Part shown: piece after piece, positions 12,983-23,889 of the stretch
Layout: each line of letters begins with the position of its first letter
How positions within the stretch are numbered: position 1 is the stretch's first letter
NCBI GenBank assembly: GCA_037043015.1
Contig: CM073324.1
Location: 6,531,013-6,595,012 of the forward strand
Source of the DNA: Bryum argenteum
Taxonomy: Eukaryota; Streptophyta; Bryopsida; Bryales; Bryaceae
DNA: 64,000 nt
Direction: 5' to 3'
Position numbers and translations under genes: made by a program
The notes under the pieces: model-generated
What the model saw: the letters and a program-made list of their open reading frames with translations, nothing else
Database searches by the model: none
Told to the model about the DNA's origin: nothing

Positions 12983-13501
12983 GTGTGCGGAGAAAGAGAG
13001 TCTCAGGTGCGTTTCGGATGTTCAAATATGAGACATTGGTGTACGGTGTTTGCGTACGTATTGAATACATATCAAACGTTATTTCTTATAATAAAAATTC
13101 CAGATATCGGATACTCTTAATCGTGAGCATGATGATTTTAAAGCACTTTACTTAAAATACTTAAATAATATGAACTGAGAAAACTGCATTAAGTACAAAC
13201 GATTAAAAATATTGGATTCCACGATTAAAAAAGTATGGGTAGACGGTAAAGTGGCGGCGGCAGTCATTGTCAGAGGTTTAGTTGGATAATAGATGCGGTC
13301 AGAAGTTAGCTTATTTTGAATTGTCGACACCACCATGATGGCGGGAATTAGGGAATACGCGTTGGGTGATTAGGGTATCGTAGCCGCATGGAGCAACTTA
13401 TATAATGGAGTTGAGAATTAGGGTTCGACAACTTCATATGCATAGAGAAGTTTTGGACTCGGTATGTGAGACGAGTGATAAGTTATCTCATTGCAAAAAA
13501 G
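12983..13501. other. Non-coding spacer between divergent genes in the MULE
   Basis: AT-rich DNA between the minus-strand transposase and a plus-strand gene, the expected place for both promoters. GAATTAGGGTTCG at about 13415 resembles a plant telo-box. No ORF here looks real. Confidence 0.4.
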
Positions 13502-14238
13502 ATGGATGAAATCGCTAGCGGTAGTGATAGAGAAAAGGAAATAGGTCGAGAGAAAGAAGAAGCGGAGGGGTGGTACGAAGTTCACTAACTCTAAAGCACA
13601 GAGGCGTAGTGCTATGCGGAAGCGTGATGAAAGAAGCTCAAGCGGCGATGATCGGGAGCCTCGGGCGGGTACGATTTCTCGATCGACGATGATGTGCTAC
13701 CGCCATTCAGGCGGACTATCAAGATGCGCTCGCTCAACCGACGGCGATGTTCCGAGAGTGTGGGGGACGGACGAAGGTGAAGAAGAGGAGGACGATGGGC
13801 GTAGCGAGCGATTCAAGACGTCTCTCGATACTCTTTGCGTGGATGGGCATGACGATGGAGGTGTGGAATCTACGCATGAGGTACTAAAGTTTTCTATGAT
13901 ACAATTATGTAAATATTTGTAAAGGTCAACATATTCCTAAATACATATATGGATTAATTACAAAATGGGTTGTCTTCAGGATCGTGTAGGATTGGAAGAG
14001 GTAGACGATGGATCAGGAGATGAAGTAGCATCTTTTGAAGAGAAGAGAGTCACTCAAATCGGTGAGGGAGTCAAGCCACTTGTCGGCGGGGACACAAAGA
14101 TGAGGTAGCGGATGGTTTTGAGACAAGCGTCGAAGAAGTAGAGGAGGTACAAGATAAACCTTACTTCTTGGTTTACTGGGAGGACGTAGGGCTGGTTAAG
14201 TATACAGTCAACGAGAGTTCTTTCTTCAGTATGACGTA
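13502..14238 (+). CDS. Hypothetical acidic protein in the MULE (probably decayed)
   Basis: An ATG at 13502 begins MDEIASGSDREKEIGREKEE and stops after 28 codons. Two further open stretches with the same acidic/Ser-Arg character follow. One runs 13614-13880 and ends at a plausible donor (GAG|GTACTA). The other begins after TTCAG at 13979 (DRVGLEEVDDGSGDEVASFE) and, after a frame change near 14090, runs to a stop at 14238 with VQDKPYFLVYWEDVGLVKY. I do not recognise the family. Its position next to the methyltransferase gene suggests an accessory protein, which is a guess. Confidence 0.3.
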
Positions 14239-14564
14239 GTTCCGAATTTTGACATGATATAGATACTTGATATATAAGGACATAGGACTGAGTAATATAT
14301 GTCGTAGACTGCAAATAATACGTAACAAGCGTAATTCAAATTCACATAACTTGCGTATTCAAATGTATGAGAGATGGATGCAAATATTAGGACTTTCTGG
14401 AAAAATATTAACGAGTGTCATGATCTCTTGGTGTCATACATTTTATTCATATTTATATTAAGTGTACAACCTAAGTGCGGTAATAAAAAATACAGTACAT
14501 TGTGTTTATGAATTCATTGGAGACATAGTGTTGTACTAGAAAATTTAACAGTAGGTATTGTCCC
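14239..14564. other. AT-rich spacer, nothing recognised
   Basis: No coding signal, repeat or terminal structure could be supported here. Confidence 0.4.
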
Positions 14565-14960
14565 AAGGTTATCCGCCCCATGTCCGTCCCCATCGTATCC
14601 GCCCGATGTCCGTCTTGATGGTATACGCCCGATGTCCGTCTTGGTGGTATCCGCCCATTGACCATCCCCATGATATCCGCACGATGATCGTCCCCATGTT
14701 ATCTGCCTGATGTCTGCCCTATGGTATCCGCCCGACGTCCGTCCACATGGTATCCGCCACATGTCCTTCCGAATATATACGCCCGATGCGGGTCCCCATC
14801 CTATCTGAACGATGTCCGTCCCCATGGTAACCGCCCGATGTCGGATCTTCCATGGTATCCGCCCGATGTCCGCTATTCGATGGTACCCGCCCGATGTCCC
14901 GATGAGGCCATGGTACCCGCCCGATGTCCAGTAGGCCATGGTACCCGCCCGAACATCATG
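14565..14960 (+). repeat. Minisatellite, about 25-33 bp, CCGCCCGATGTCC core
   Basis: About 13-14 degenerate copies of CCGCCCGATGTCCGTCCCCA followed by TGGTATC. The long open frames on both strands here are by-products of the repeat. Confidence 0.88.
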
Positions 14961-15370
14961 CTTCCCGCCGAGCAGGCCACGCCAGTCTCCGATGATTCCT
15001 GCGAGGTCCATGTTCGCGATCCATGAACTTCTCCGCGGCAACAATGTTTCGGCGTAGCTATGGCGACCTCGAGTCCCCATACATCGCGCCATTGCTAGAA
15101 CCTTGCATTAAATTGTTCCAGCCGATTCGGTTGGAATACGCGAGTTAATGACTCAATGGGGATTATATTTCTAGAAAGTGTCGGGTAGTTGAGAAAAAGC
15201 CTTGGAGGAGAAATTGTCCCACTCATAATAGAATCCGACTTTGTCGAGAGAGGTAGCTATATTTAACAATAGCAATTGAGTGGACGTCATCAATCACGAT
15301 AAGAACAATGAACGTTCAGGGCCTCTCTTTCCTTCTGAAGTGAGGGTGTTTCATCAATTTCCAGTTAGGG

Positions 15371-15627
15371 TTGGAGGAAGGAGGTGCAGTAGCAGAAGTG
15401 CAGAGAGGAATGGCGCGAATGCGTGAACAAGATGAAGTAACGAATCGGCTAGAAGAAGAGCACGTCGAGTTGGATCTGGAAAATGTGAGTACGCAATCGT
15501 CAGAGTCCAGCTTGTTCGCGGAGTTTTACACGGAGTATTACAGATCACATAGTTGTCCATCAAAACGAGATGCAATCAAAACGCGGGCCGAATTGGAAGC
15601 TTTCTACTTCAACCGCTTGAAGGTGAG
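15371..15627 (+). CDS. Coiled-coil exon upstream of the methyltransferase gene
   Basis: An open frame from 15371 (first codon TTG, so the true start or acceptor is uncertain) reads a charged helical segment (RGMARMREQDEVTNRLEEEH) and then ELEAFYFNRLK. It ends at a strong donor, AAG|GTGAGT, at about 15627. A TTAGGGTT telo-box-like sequence lies just upstream at 15365. It may be the first exon of the ParB/methyltransferase gene, with the tandem array at 15847-17880 as its intron. No confirmed acceptor has been assigned. Confidence 0.4.
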
Positions 15628-15846
15628 TATGGAAATCTAGAATCCTTGAAATTGGGTCATTGCCGCTGGCTTGACTTCGAGCTTAGAAGTGCTGGACTGC
15701 ATTGGACCTTTTTGCATGAATCGGTTTGCTCCAGGATGATGATCGAGCTGGTAGCAGAGCTTAGATGGTCGGATGTGAAATGAGTGGGAGGGGTGCATGA
15801 ATTGAATGTTATGTGAGAGTGCCCTCCTGATGTTTTTCGGGCGAAG

Positions 15847-17880
15847 TCAAGCTCTGTTCTTGCCAATGGTTGATTGAATTTGAGCCCTCGAGGCAGTTGT
15901 TGGCACGATGGCACGCCCAGGAGCACGTCTCAGTAGAGCTGGCTTGACTTCGAGCCTCTCGGGATGCGGCATGTGGAACCAAGGTTTGAGCCCTTGAATC
16001 CTCTCGATTATGCTTGCTCGGACTTGAGCCCCCGGAAGCGGATGTTGGCACGAAGGGCCCTGACGCGTGAGCTTGCTTGGTCCTGGTGATGGCTTTTGGG
16101 GGGAAGTGGAGCGCCGCCGCCTTTTCGTCCACGCAAGGTCGGGGAGGCTAGCTCGTTTGTGATTTTCGTTATTGTTTTTTGGCACTTTTGTGAAGTTTGT
16201 GCAGCACCTTTGACGGGGGGTTGGTCGTTTTGGTGAAGAGCCCCGTGTTGTTCTTCTTCGGGCAAAGTCAAGCCCATTGTTGAGATTGGTTGATGGAATT
16301 CGAGCCCCGGGCGGCGGAATTGCTGGCACGATGGCACGCCCGATGCCACGTCGCAAAGAGAGCTGGCTTGACTTGAGCCCCGGGATGCGGCATGTGCAAC
16401 CGAGGCGAGCCCTTGAATCCTCTCGATTATGCTTGCTCGGACTTGAGCCCCGGGAAGCGGATGTTGGCACGAAGGGGCCCTGCTGTGAGCTTGCTTGGTC
16501 CTCTGGTGATGGCTTTTGCGGGAAGTGGAGCTGCGCCGCCGCCCGACCTTTCGTCCACGCAAGGTTTCCGAGGCTAGCTCGTTTGTGATTTTCGTTATTG
16601 TTTTTTGGCACTTTTGTGAAGTTTGTGCAAGACCCTTGACGGGGGTTGGTCGTTTTGGTGAAGAGCCCCCGTGTTGTTCTTCTCGGGCAAAGTCAAGCCC
16701 CTGTTGTTGAGATTGGTTGATGGAATTCGAGCCCCGGGCAGGAGAAATTGGTGGCACGATGGCACGCCCATGCCACGTCGCAATGAGAGCCGGCTTGACT
16801 TGAGCCCCCGGATGCGGCATGTGCAACCGAGGCAGAGCCCTTGAATCCTCTCGATTATGCTTGCTCGGACTTGAGCCCTTGGGAAGCGGATGTTGGCACG
16901 AAGGGGTTCTTGACGCCGAGCTTGCTTGGTCCTGGTGATGGCTTTTGCGGGAAAGTGGAGATCTACCTCTAATTTTTGTCCACGCAAGGTGGGGAGGCTA
17001 GCTCGTTTGTGATTTTCGTTATTGTTTTTGGCACTTTTGTGAAGTTTGTGCAAACCTTTGACGGGGTTGGTCGTTTTTCCAAGAGCCCCCCGTGTTGTTC
17101 TTCTCGGGCAAAGTCAAGCCCCGTTGTTGAGATTGGTTGATGGAATTCGAGCCCCCGGGGCGGCGAAGATCTGACACGATGATGGCACGCCCATACCACG
17201 TCGCAAAGAGAGCTGGCTTGACTTGAGCCCCCCCTGCGGCATGTGCAACCGAGGCGGCGAGCCCTTGAATCCTCTCGATTATGCTTGCTCGGACTTGAGC
17301 CCCGGGTGGGAAGCGTGATGTTGGCACGAAGGGGCCCTGCTTTGTGAGCTTGCTTGGTCCTCGTGATGGCTTTTGCGGGGAAGTGGGAGACGTGCTTTTG
17401 GATTCAACCTTTCGTCCACGCAAGGCATCTTTCCAGGCTAGCTCGTTTGTGATTTTCGTTATTGTTTTTGGCACTTTTGTGAAGTTTGTGCAAAGACCTT
17501 TGACGGGGGGTTGGTCGTTTTGGTGAAGAGCCCCCTGTTGTTCTTCTCTCGGGCAAAGTCAAGCCCTTTGTTGAGATTGGTTGATGGAATTCGAGCCCCT
17601 TATTTAAAAAAAATGGCACGATGGCACGCCAAAAGCCACGTCGCGAGTTGAGCTGGCTTGACTTGAGCCCCCGGGATGCGGCATGTGCAACCGAGGCGAG
17701 CCCTTGAATCCTCTCGATTATGCTTGCTCGGACTTGAGCCCCGGGAAGCGGATGTTGGCACGAAGGGGCCTGCTTTGTGAGCTTGCTTGGTCCTCGTGAT
17801 GGCTTTTGCGGGGGAAGTGGAGCCACTGCCCGCCCTCCTCTCGTCCACGCAAGGTCAGGAGGCTACCTCGTTTGTGATTT
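15847..17880 (+). repeat. Tandem array, about 425-bp unit, nearly five copies
   Basis: Copies start at 15847, 16268, 16693, 17115 and 17559 (spacings 421-444 bp), marked by TCAAGC...TTGAGATTGGTTGATGG. Each contains ATTCGAGCCCC-like runs, CCTTGAATCCTCTCGATTAT, TTGCTTGGTCCT and TTCGTTATTGTTTTTTGGCA. Copies differ mainly by indels in G/C homopolymers. Long minus-strand open frames of 250-270 codons here follow from the repeat and have no recognisable domain. Confidence 0.93.
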
Positions 17881-18232
17881 TCAATCTTTCAACATTTTCT
17901 TTTACTTGATTGAAAGTTAGTGAATTTCGGCTAAGTTGAGGCCTGATCTTGGTTTTCTTTGTGGAAGTAGTGCTTTGTTTTTGTTTTTGGGGTTGAAGTG
18001 GAGCGTTGTTCTTGGTTTGCTTGGGTCAAGTGTAGCCATCATTTAATTTTTCTAGTTTGAAATTTCATACTCATTGTTCCATTACATATGACTATTTGGT
18101 ATATGAAAGTTAATGTTCAATATTGGTGTTAACATCGGGAAATTACTTACCTTTGATTTTTTGAGGTTTTGCGGGATCCGTTGAAGCGACGAAAGTTCAT
18201 CGTGAGGAGGATTCTGGATCTTTGAGAGCGAT
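17881..18232. other. Short non-coding stretch before the methyltransferase gene
   Basis: T-rich sequence ending in TTTTGAGGTTTTGCGGGATCC. It could contain the acceptor of a long intron over the tandem array or the promoter of the next gene. Nothing firmer is visible. Confidence 0.35.
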
Positions 18233-21200
18233 TTGTCAACTTTGAGAGATCATGTCATGGTTTGTAGTAGAGTCTCGTCGTTTAGTGATACCTTTGTCTT
18301 CTCAGACCGAAACTCCTCCTCCGGCCTCCCCGTCCGTCTCACTTCACGTGTTGACGTTGATCGGGTTGCACGAGCGGTTAACATGCAAATTAACCAAAAT
18401 GAGGCCAAAGCTAGACGTACTCACGCAAATGCATTAGCAAGAGTTACCCCAAGACGCTCTCCCGTCTTGCCGCAAAATTGCGCTCAACTCAATTGTATTG
18501 TCTGATGATTTGATGACTTTATCATGAACTTAATTATAAAGTCGTTGTGTTTTTTATATCTTATCGCTTTGTTAACTTGACACATTCTTATTTTTTTGCG
18601 TGTTGTGTTGTACTTGGTTTCTATAATGCCGTATGAACATAGCTCAAGTCCATACCGATGAAGATGACAATACCACCCCCTCTTCTTCTTCCTTCACCGC
18701 ACGACCTCTCTCGTGCGTTAGAGATGAACACGATCGTGAATCTCTCCCAAATGATGGTAACCTTTGCGGTGGAGTCCCGGAAGATTGTCCTTCCGAAATT
18801 CACCGTCATCCTCAAGCGTTGCAAGAACATGATGGATGGACACTATTTCCGAAGATGAAGACACTCCGTTGCGGGGAGTGTCAATGTTGGAATCATCCAT
18901 ATGCCAACTCATCTTCAAGACAAAGATCCCGATTGGAGTGCAAATGAAATGAGAATGATTCAAAAAGTGACTCCATTGCGATCATTAACGGTTTCGATTC
19001 AAACCTGTTAAAAAGTCTCGCATGCTAATTCCTTTGTGTCGTCTCGTATGCTATCCTAAGGTTCGTCCTATTTCGAACAAGACGTGAGGAAGTTGGAGAA
19101 TGAGTTCAACAAAGGCTATCGGGAGGCGATCGGGTGATGTACGTTTCTCCCTTCGATAGGAAAGGGAGAGAGAAGTCTGGTTCTTTCGAAGATGCGGTGT
19201 GGACAAATCCTCCGTGGAAAGTCGCAAATGAAGAGTTCGAGACGATCTTTGAAGTCCGATCCTCGATCTTCAACACCTAGAGTGGCAAGTATTATTATGT
19301 GTACGAAGGTAACCACCGGGTTACCGCTTGGATGCGTCGTATTGAAAGGTACCACAAGATGGATCCTTCTTGGTACATATCGATTGGTCGCATCGTTCTC
19401 GATGCTCGTGGAGAAAGCAATCTCCTCCTAGACGCCATGAACGACATAAATTGGTAAGTACTTGTCACATTCATTCTAATTATGTTCTTGTATATTCAAC
19501 TATGATATATCTCGATATCGATATCGATGTGTAGGTCTACGGAACATGACCATGTTGAAGACGGTCATGTGCAAAAATTACAACGCATGAGAAAATTTGG
19601 AAAATTGAAACTTGAGGACTTCAAGGACCTTATCTCCCGGAGGATTACAGAATTTGCAAGAACGCCAAAGCTAAAAAGAAACTTGGTATCCGGTTACACT
19701 TGACGTTTTCGTCAAATTCTTGTATCACGGTAGGTTTATGTTTATGTGCTATATCGTTATAATTTGCTTTCGATTTTTTGCACCTTTTAACTACGTTATA
19801 AATTATTTACAGAGGAGGTTAGCGAAAGCATCCGACGAGGCTGAAGCATCTTACTACGCCACTGTTCCGAAGGATAAACAAACAGGGCCGGGAGTTTGGA
19901 GTGCCATGGACAACGCCATCAAATCAGAAATTAAGTCCATTCGTGGCAAAAATTTCGACAAAATGGTCGCTGTCGCCAACAACAAACTTGGGAAAGTATT
20001 CCCAAAAGAGGTATTTTTCGCATTCTACTCAAATTCAATATAAGCCTAATCGTCTTTTTGACCTTTATCACATTCAAACTTTGTCAATCTCCTTCATGCG
20101 CAGATATACTCTCATTACAGCAATAACCACAAACCGGATATGACAATTGATCGTTTGCAAATGGTAGCCACCACGAACGTGCACTTCGATTACAAGGGAA
20201 AGTGGCTGCAATGGTGGAACTCATCCTCCGAAGCTCGTCGATCTGTTCACTTTCCAGAGGACCGGCCAATGAAAGATAAATCATTGCTTGCTTTCCTCCA
20301 TCGCGCATCACTTTGGGCACAGGTAACTTAAATGTATTTTCCGTGTTTTCTATTTTACTGGCTTTACAATATTTTAATTTCTAACAAAAATTCTTCTTTT
20401 CCAGCTAGAGCAATCCCTTTCAACTGAATTGCAGAAACTAGCGGAAGATGACAATCTCAACATTCAATGGAATGATTCCGTCTTAAAACCATCCGAGTAC
20501 GTTGAGAAGTGGAGGTTGCTTTTATGGGAGAAGGCATTTGGGAACTACCTTTCTCTTAATGCTAGCCCAAGGTTCATTAAAGGCTCCGATCTTCAAAGGA
20601 TTGGTGGTGGCAAAGTTACAATAAAACGTCTTTTATTCCGGTATGTATATCTATTATGTTTTCAATGTAACATAATTTTTGTTTATCATTCAATTACATC
20701 ATTCTAATTTCTTCCCTTGAATGTAGGTACTTGAAACAAGAGCTTCTTGCGAAAGGAGCACTAGCTTCTTGGTCCATTCCCGTCGAGTTCGATGACGTCT
20801 CAGTCGCCAACGATCCCTCCACCTTCTTCTCCAGTGACCAACAGAGGCGGTTTACCACAACACACCATCGATCGGTGGTTGGTTCCTTGAGTGCCAGGAT
20901 AACTTCGTTCATAAGGAGGAGAAGCATCTTATTCGAAACCTCGGTACAAGCGCTGCTGGCACCGCACCTATGGAGATAGACAACGATGACGACGACGAGG
21001 ACCTCTCCATTTTGCCAGCCGCACCTGCCCTTCTCTCTTCACCTCCTTCTGCTCAACCGCTCAAACGTCGGGCCAACAAAAAACGACGCAACGCTGTAGC
21101 GGAGCCTGTAGTAGATCTTCAAGAAGAATCCGAAGAAATTCCTCCCCTCGCAACAGACATCCAAGGTCCAGAAGAAGCTGATTTGACTCAGGCATCAGAT

Positions 21201-22920
21201 GGTGCGACCAACAATGCACGTAGACGCGGTCGACAATTGACTCAGCTTTCTGCAGGCGCTCTTACAAATGCAGGGTCTCCTCCTCAATCTGTCACAGCCG
21301 ATCACAACTCCGGAAAGAAGTTCGCTTCACTCCCATTTCTTGAACCGAAGCATGTTGCTGAGTGTTTGTCGTCTGAGATTACAATTTCTCTTCCAATGTA
21401 CTTGGAAAAAGGGGACATCGGAGCTTCTGTTCAAAAGGCAGCTCATGAAACCAAGGATTGGGACACACAAGTCATGGACATCATCAACCACATCAGAAAG
21501 GTATTGTGTCTTAATTCTTTTCTTACATTTTTTTATTTCTTAAATTTTGATGGGAACAGATCGCTTACAACATGTGTCATTTTCTGTGATTTCCAAAGAT
21601 TGGAAAAGACAGGAAGTACCCATGCAAGGAGATGGGTACGAAACACCCCCATCCCGGCATTGATCTCCTCTACGCAGACGTTCCCGAGAACTTACCCGTA
21701 CCTGACGTGTCGCCCGCCGAAATCCCGTCATGGAACAAGCGTGAGAAAAGCTACTTCGAGAGTGTGTTCTTTTTTGCTTTCTACAACTTGACAGACGAGG
21801 GTGCGATACTTGTTATGCATCCCAAGGACCGTCGAGTCGAGAAAGCTCTGGATGCCGAGTCGAAGGCTTTCGATTTCCGAATGGTGCGAGATTGGTGGGG
21901 ATATAATCCCATGCCAATGGCCTCAACAAACCCACACGTGAAAACGGTATGGTCTTTATTATTCTGCATTAAAATCATCGTCTATGATTATTTACAACGT
22001 TTCTTTAAATCTCTCTCATCTATTGAATTTTGCAGACACACAACTTCCACATTAAAGTTTTTGTTCGGAAGTCATTTGCCACGAGATTCTCCATAAGACA
22101 AGTTGCGAAAGAGTACGCAGGTGTGCCTATTCTTCCCGACGAGGAAGATCATGTTTTCAATTTTGCGAGCAATGACTCCATTCGTAAGAAGGAAGATGGT
22201 ACTCCGTGGCGTGGCTCGCGAGAGAAGGATCCCTCCTTCATCCAAAGGTGTTTTATAGATTCTCTCACGACGAGCGGGGGAATCGTCTTTGACTGGAGCC
22301 CTAGTCTTTGGTTAGTTGTTGCTAATACCAACTCTCATTCAATTTATTCAAGATCGTAGTTCGATGTTGGTTCTTTGGTATGTAGGTGCTTCCGTGATTG
22401 CTGCGCGCGATCAAACAAACCGTCATCTCATTCTTTGTTGAAGGCGATGAAGAGATATTTGACGACTTTTATCGGCATACGTCGATGGTACCGCTTTTGA
22501 GGAAGAAAGCGGTGATTCCGGTCCAAGATATATGACTACGACGGTGACACATCTCAACCGCTTTTGAAGAAGCAACGCCCAACATTTTGTGCGTATTTAT
22601 CTCTTACTTTCCTCCCCTTCTATTGTCACCTTCAATTGGTTGAAATTTATTGGTATTGACTTTTCTGTACTTTTAGGATCGCGAGTTCGAACCGACGCGT
22701 TTGATTGGCAACGGAAGTCTCTACAGATCCTCCTCCGCAAACTTTCACCCTTCCATCTTATGCGGAGCGGATAGCTCAAGAATTTGTGGCTCGCCCTTCT
22801 CCCGTCTTATCGGACAAGAGTAGACGTCAACGCTTTAGCTCAAGAGTGCTTGCGTTTATAGACGATGAGGCTGATCAGTGTGACCAACACTTTAGTGGCC
22901 GTTCACCATCAGCTTCCTAG
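18233..22920 (+). pseudogene. ParB-like plus DNA N4/N6-methyltransferase fusion, transposon-borne, frameshifted
   Basis: A multi-exon gene. After a disordered N-terminus (18233-18960), a ParB/sulfiredoxin-like core reads YYYVYEGNHRVTAWM (about 19290-19335) and continues through LLLDAMNDIN across a clean intron (19453-19534). Exons 19813-20010, 20104-20322, 20405-20640, 20727-21500, 21599-21946 and 22036-about 22308 follow, with phase-compatible GT..AG borders. They give a helical region, an acidic linker with a nuclear signal (KRRANKKRRN, about 21068-21097) and the methyltransferase. Its motifs run in the N6_N4_Mtase order: DLLYADVPE at 21662-21688 (where DPPY is expected), GAILVMHPKD, DWWGYNPMPMASTNPH, then GGIVFDWSPSL (to about 22308) and, after another intron, ASVIAARDQTNRHLI. 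Stops and frame changes near 18855, 19010, 19275, 19670, 20850 and 22435 mean this copy cannot make the whole protein. The likely role is DNA base methylation serving the transposon; the family call is mine by motif and unverified by search. Confidence 0.65.
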
Positions 22921-23762
22921 GTGATTTTATTTTCTTAGTTTTGGTTTGGACCATGTAGGGTCGTATATTTATAGTTGACCTACGGCATTGGTCATACGTG
23001 TGGTTTTGCTATACCTTTTTTTATATATATATATGACGTTTACCTATTACTTATCAACGTTTTACAGTTTCTTAATTCATGTAAATGTTAAACTTTTAAA
23101 CTCGATGCCAACTAAAAGTTTCTAAACATTTCTTTATTTCCAGTTTGAATTTTTTGAAACTTGCCAATGATGGTAGGGGTTCTAGTCTAGTATTTGTATA
23201 GCTCAGGATAGTCACAAAGACGACGCAATGCAACGCTCAAACGAGGCCGAGGAGAATCGAACTCGGACCACTACAATGCCACGTGAAATCATGAATGTCT
23301 TTCTGTTCACCTTTCAAGGAGACATGGAAGGACGACCCGTAGTTATAATTTTCAGATTATATAAACTGAATCATCTGCATATAATTCTAACATGTGAAAG
23401 AGGAAATTGATGACGTCAGCCCTAATTAGTCTCTAAATCCTAAAAGAATAAATAAAACTTATTGATTACCGAAATGGCTATCTCAACTTTTGGTTTATAT
23501 TTTGTATTTGATTAAAATTGAATTGGTTACACATGATGATGCGAGCCCATAATTTAATTGACTTTCATTTAAATTTGCAAATGTGGATTAATTATGTAAT
23601 ATTGTAGGACCCCATTACCATATATCGAAATGGATACAGTACCCTATGTCCACGGTTTTGGGTACTTTTATGCCTAAAAATAACCATTTCAAAATTTTAA
23701 AACCACCTATTCCATGGTAATAGGGCCATTAACTTTTAAAATTTTTATTTCTTACCGCTCGA
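22921..23762. other. 3' region of the methyltransferase gene up to the MULE terminus
   Basis: AT-rich, no gene. It contains a tRNA T-arm-like motif at 23226-23279 (minus strand). ACCCAAAACCGTGG-like words here, on the opposite strand, echo the left subterminal region (CCCAAACCCGTGG at about 8869). Confidence 0.5.
23226..23279 (-). other. tRNA T-arm-like (B-box) motif shared with the LINE 3' region
   Basis: On the minus strand GGCATTGTAGTGGTCCGAGT is followed by TCGATTCTCCTCGG and CTCGTTTGAGCGTTGCATTG. The GAGTTCGATTCTC part fits an RNA polymerase III B box and forms a hairpin (CCGAG/CTCGG). An almost matching block occurs at 36222-36278. No full tRNA cloverleaf can be built. Confidence 0.45.
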
Positions 23763-23818
23763 ACTTTACCGCTCACCGCTCACCGCTCACCGCTCAACGC
23801 TCACACCCGTGGTTTCCC
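23763..23818 (-). repeat. Right terminal inverted repeat of the MULE
   Basis: ACCGCTCACCGCTCACCGCT and CAACGCTCACAC (23766-23806) are the reverse complement of the left terminus, with one extra GAGCGGT unit. The outermost bases on this side read GGGAAACCACGGG inward. Confidence 0.8.
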
Positions 23819-23829
23819 CACAACGCTGT
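23819..23829 (+). repeat. Target-site duplication of the MULE, right copy
   Basis: CACAACGCTGT, identical to 8661-8671. It is followed by TCATA-rich sequence that belongs to the interrupted CACTA element. Confidence 0.75.
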
Positions 23830-23889
23830 CATGTGAATATAACACAAAGCCATCATTTGCGTGTATACAATCCTAGTGATGTGGCTCCG

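Larger units (their letters stand above)
8672..23818 (-). mobile_element. Giant Mutator-like element carrying a ParB/DNA-methyltransferase gene
   Basis: Three independent signs bound the element: inverted terminal repeats (8672-8727 and 23763-23818) built on GTGTGAGCGTTGAGCGGTGA, an 11-bp direct duplication immediately outside them, and a MULE/SWIM transposase gene inside. The transposase reads on the minus strand and ends near the left terminus. A ParB-like/methyltransferase gene reads on the plus strand and ends near the right terminus. The centre holds a small acidic gene, a coiled-coil exon and two tandem arrays. At about 15.1 kb it is long for a MULE, as cargo carriers are. Both main genes are frameshifted, so this copy is probably immobile unless helped. 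Its insertion splits the CACTA element. Confidence 0.75.

Noticed and set aside
14514..15092. 192-codon minus-strand open frame rich in Gly/Arg/Tyr
   Set aside because: It is a translation of the CCGCCCGATGTCC minisatellite and is mirrored by open frames on the other strand.
15847..17848. Several 140-270 codon minus-strand open frames in the tandem array
   Set aside because: They repeat with the 425-bp unit, change frame between copies, are low complexity and have no recognisable domain, so they are by-products of the array.
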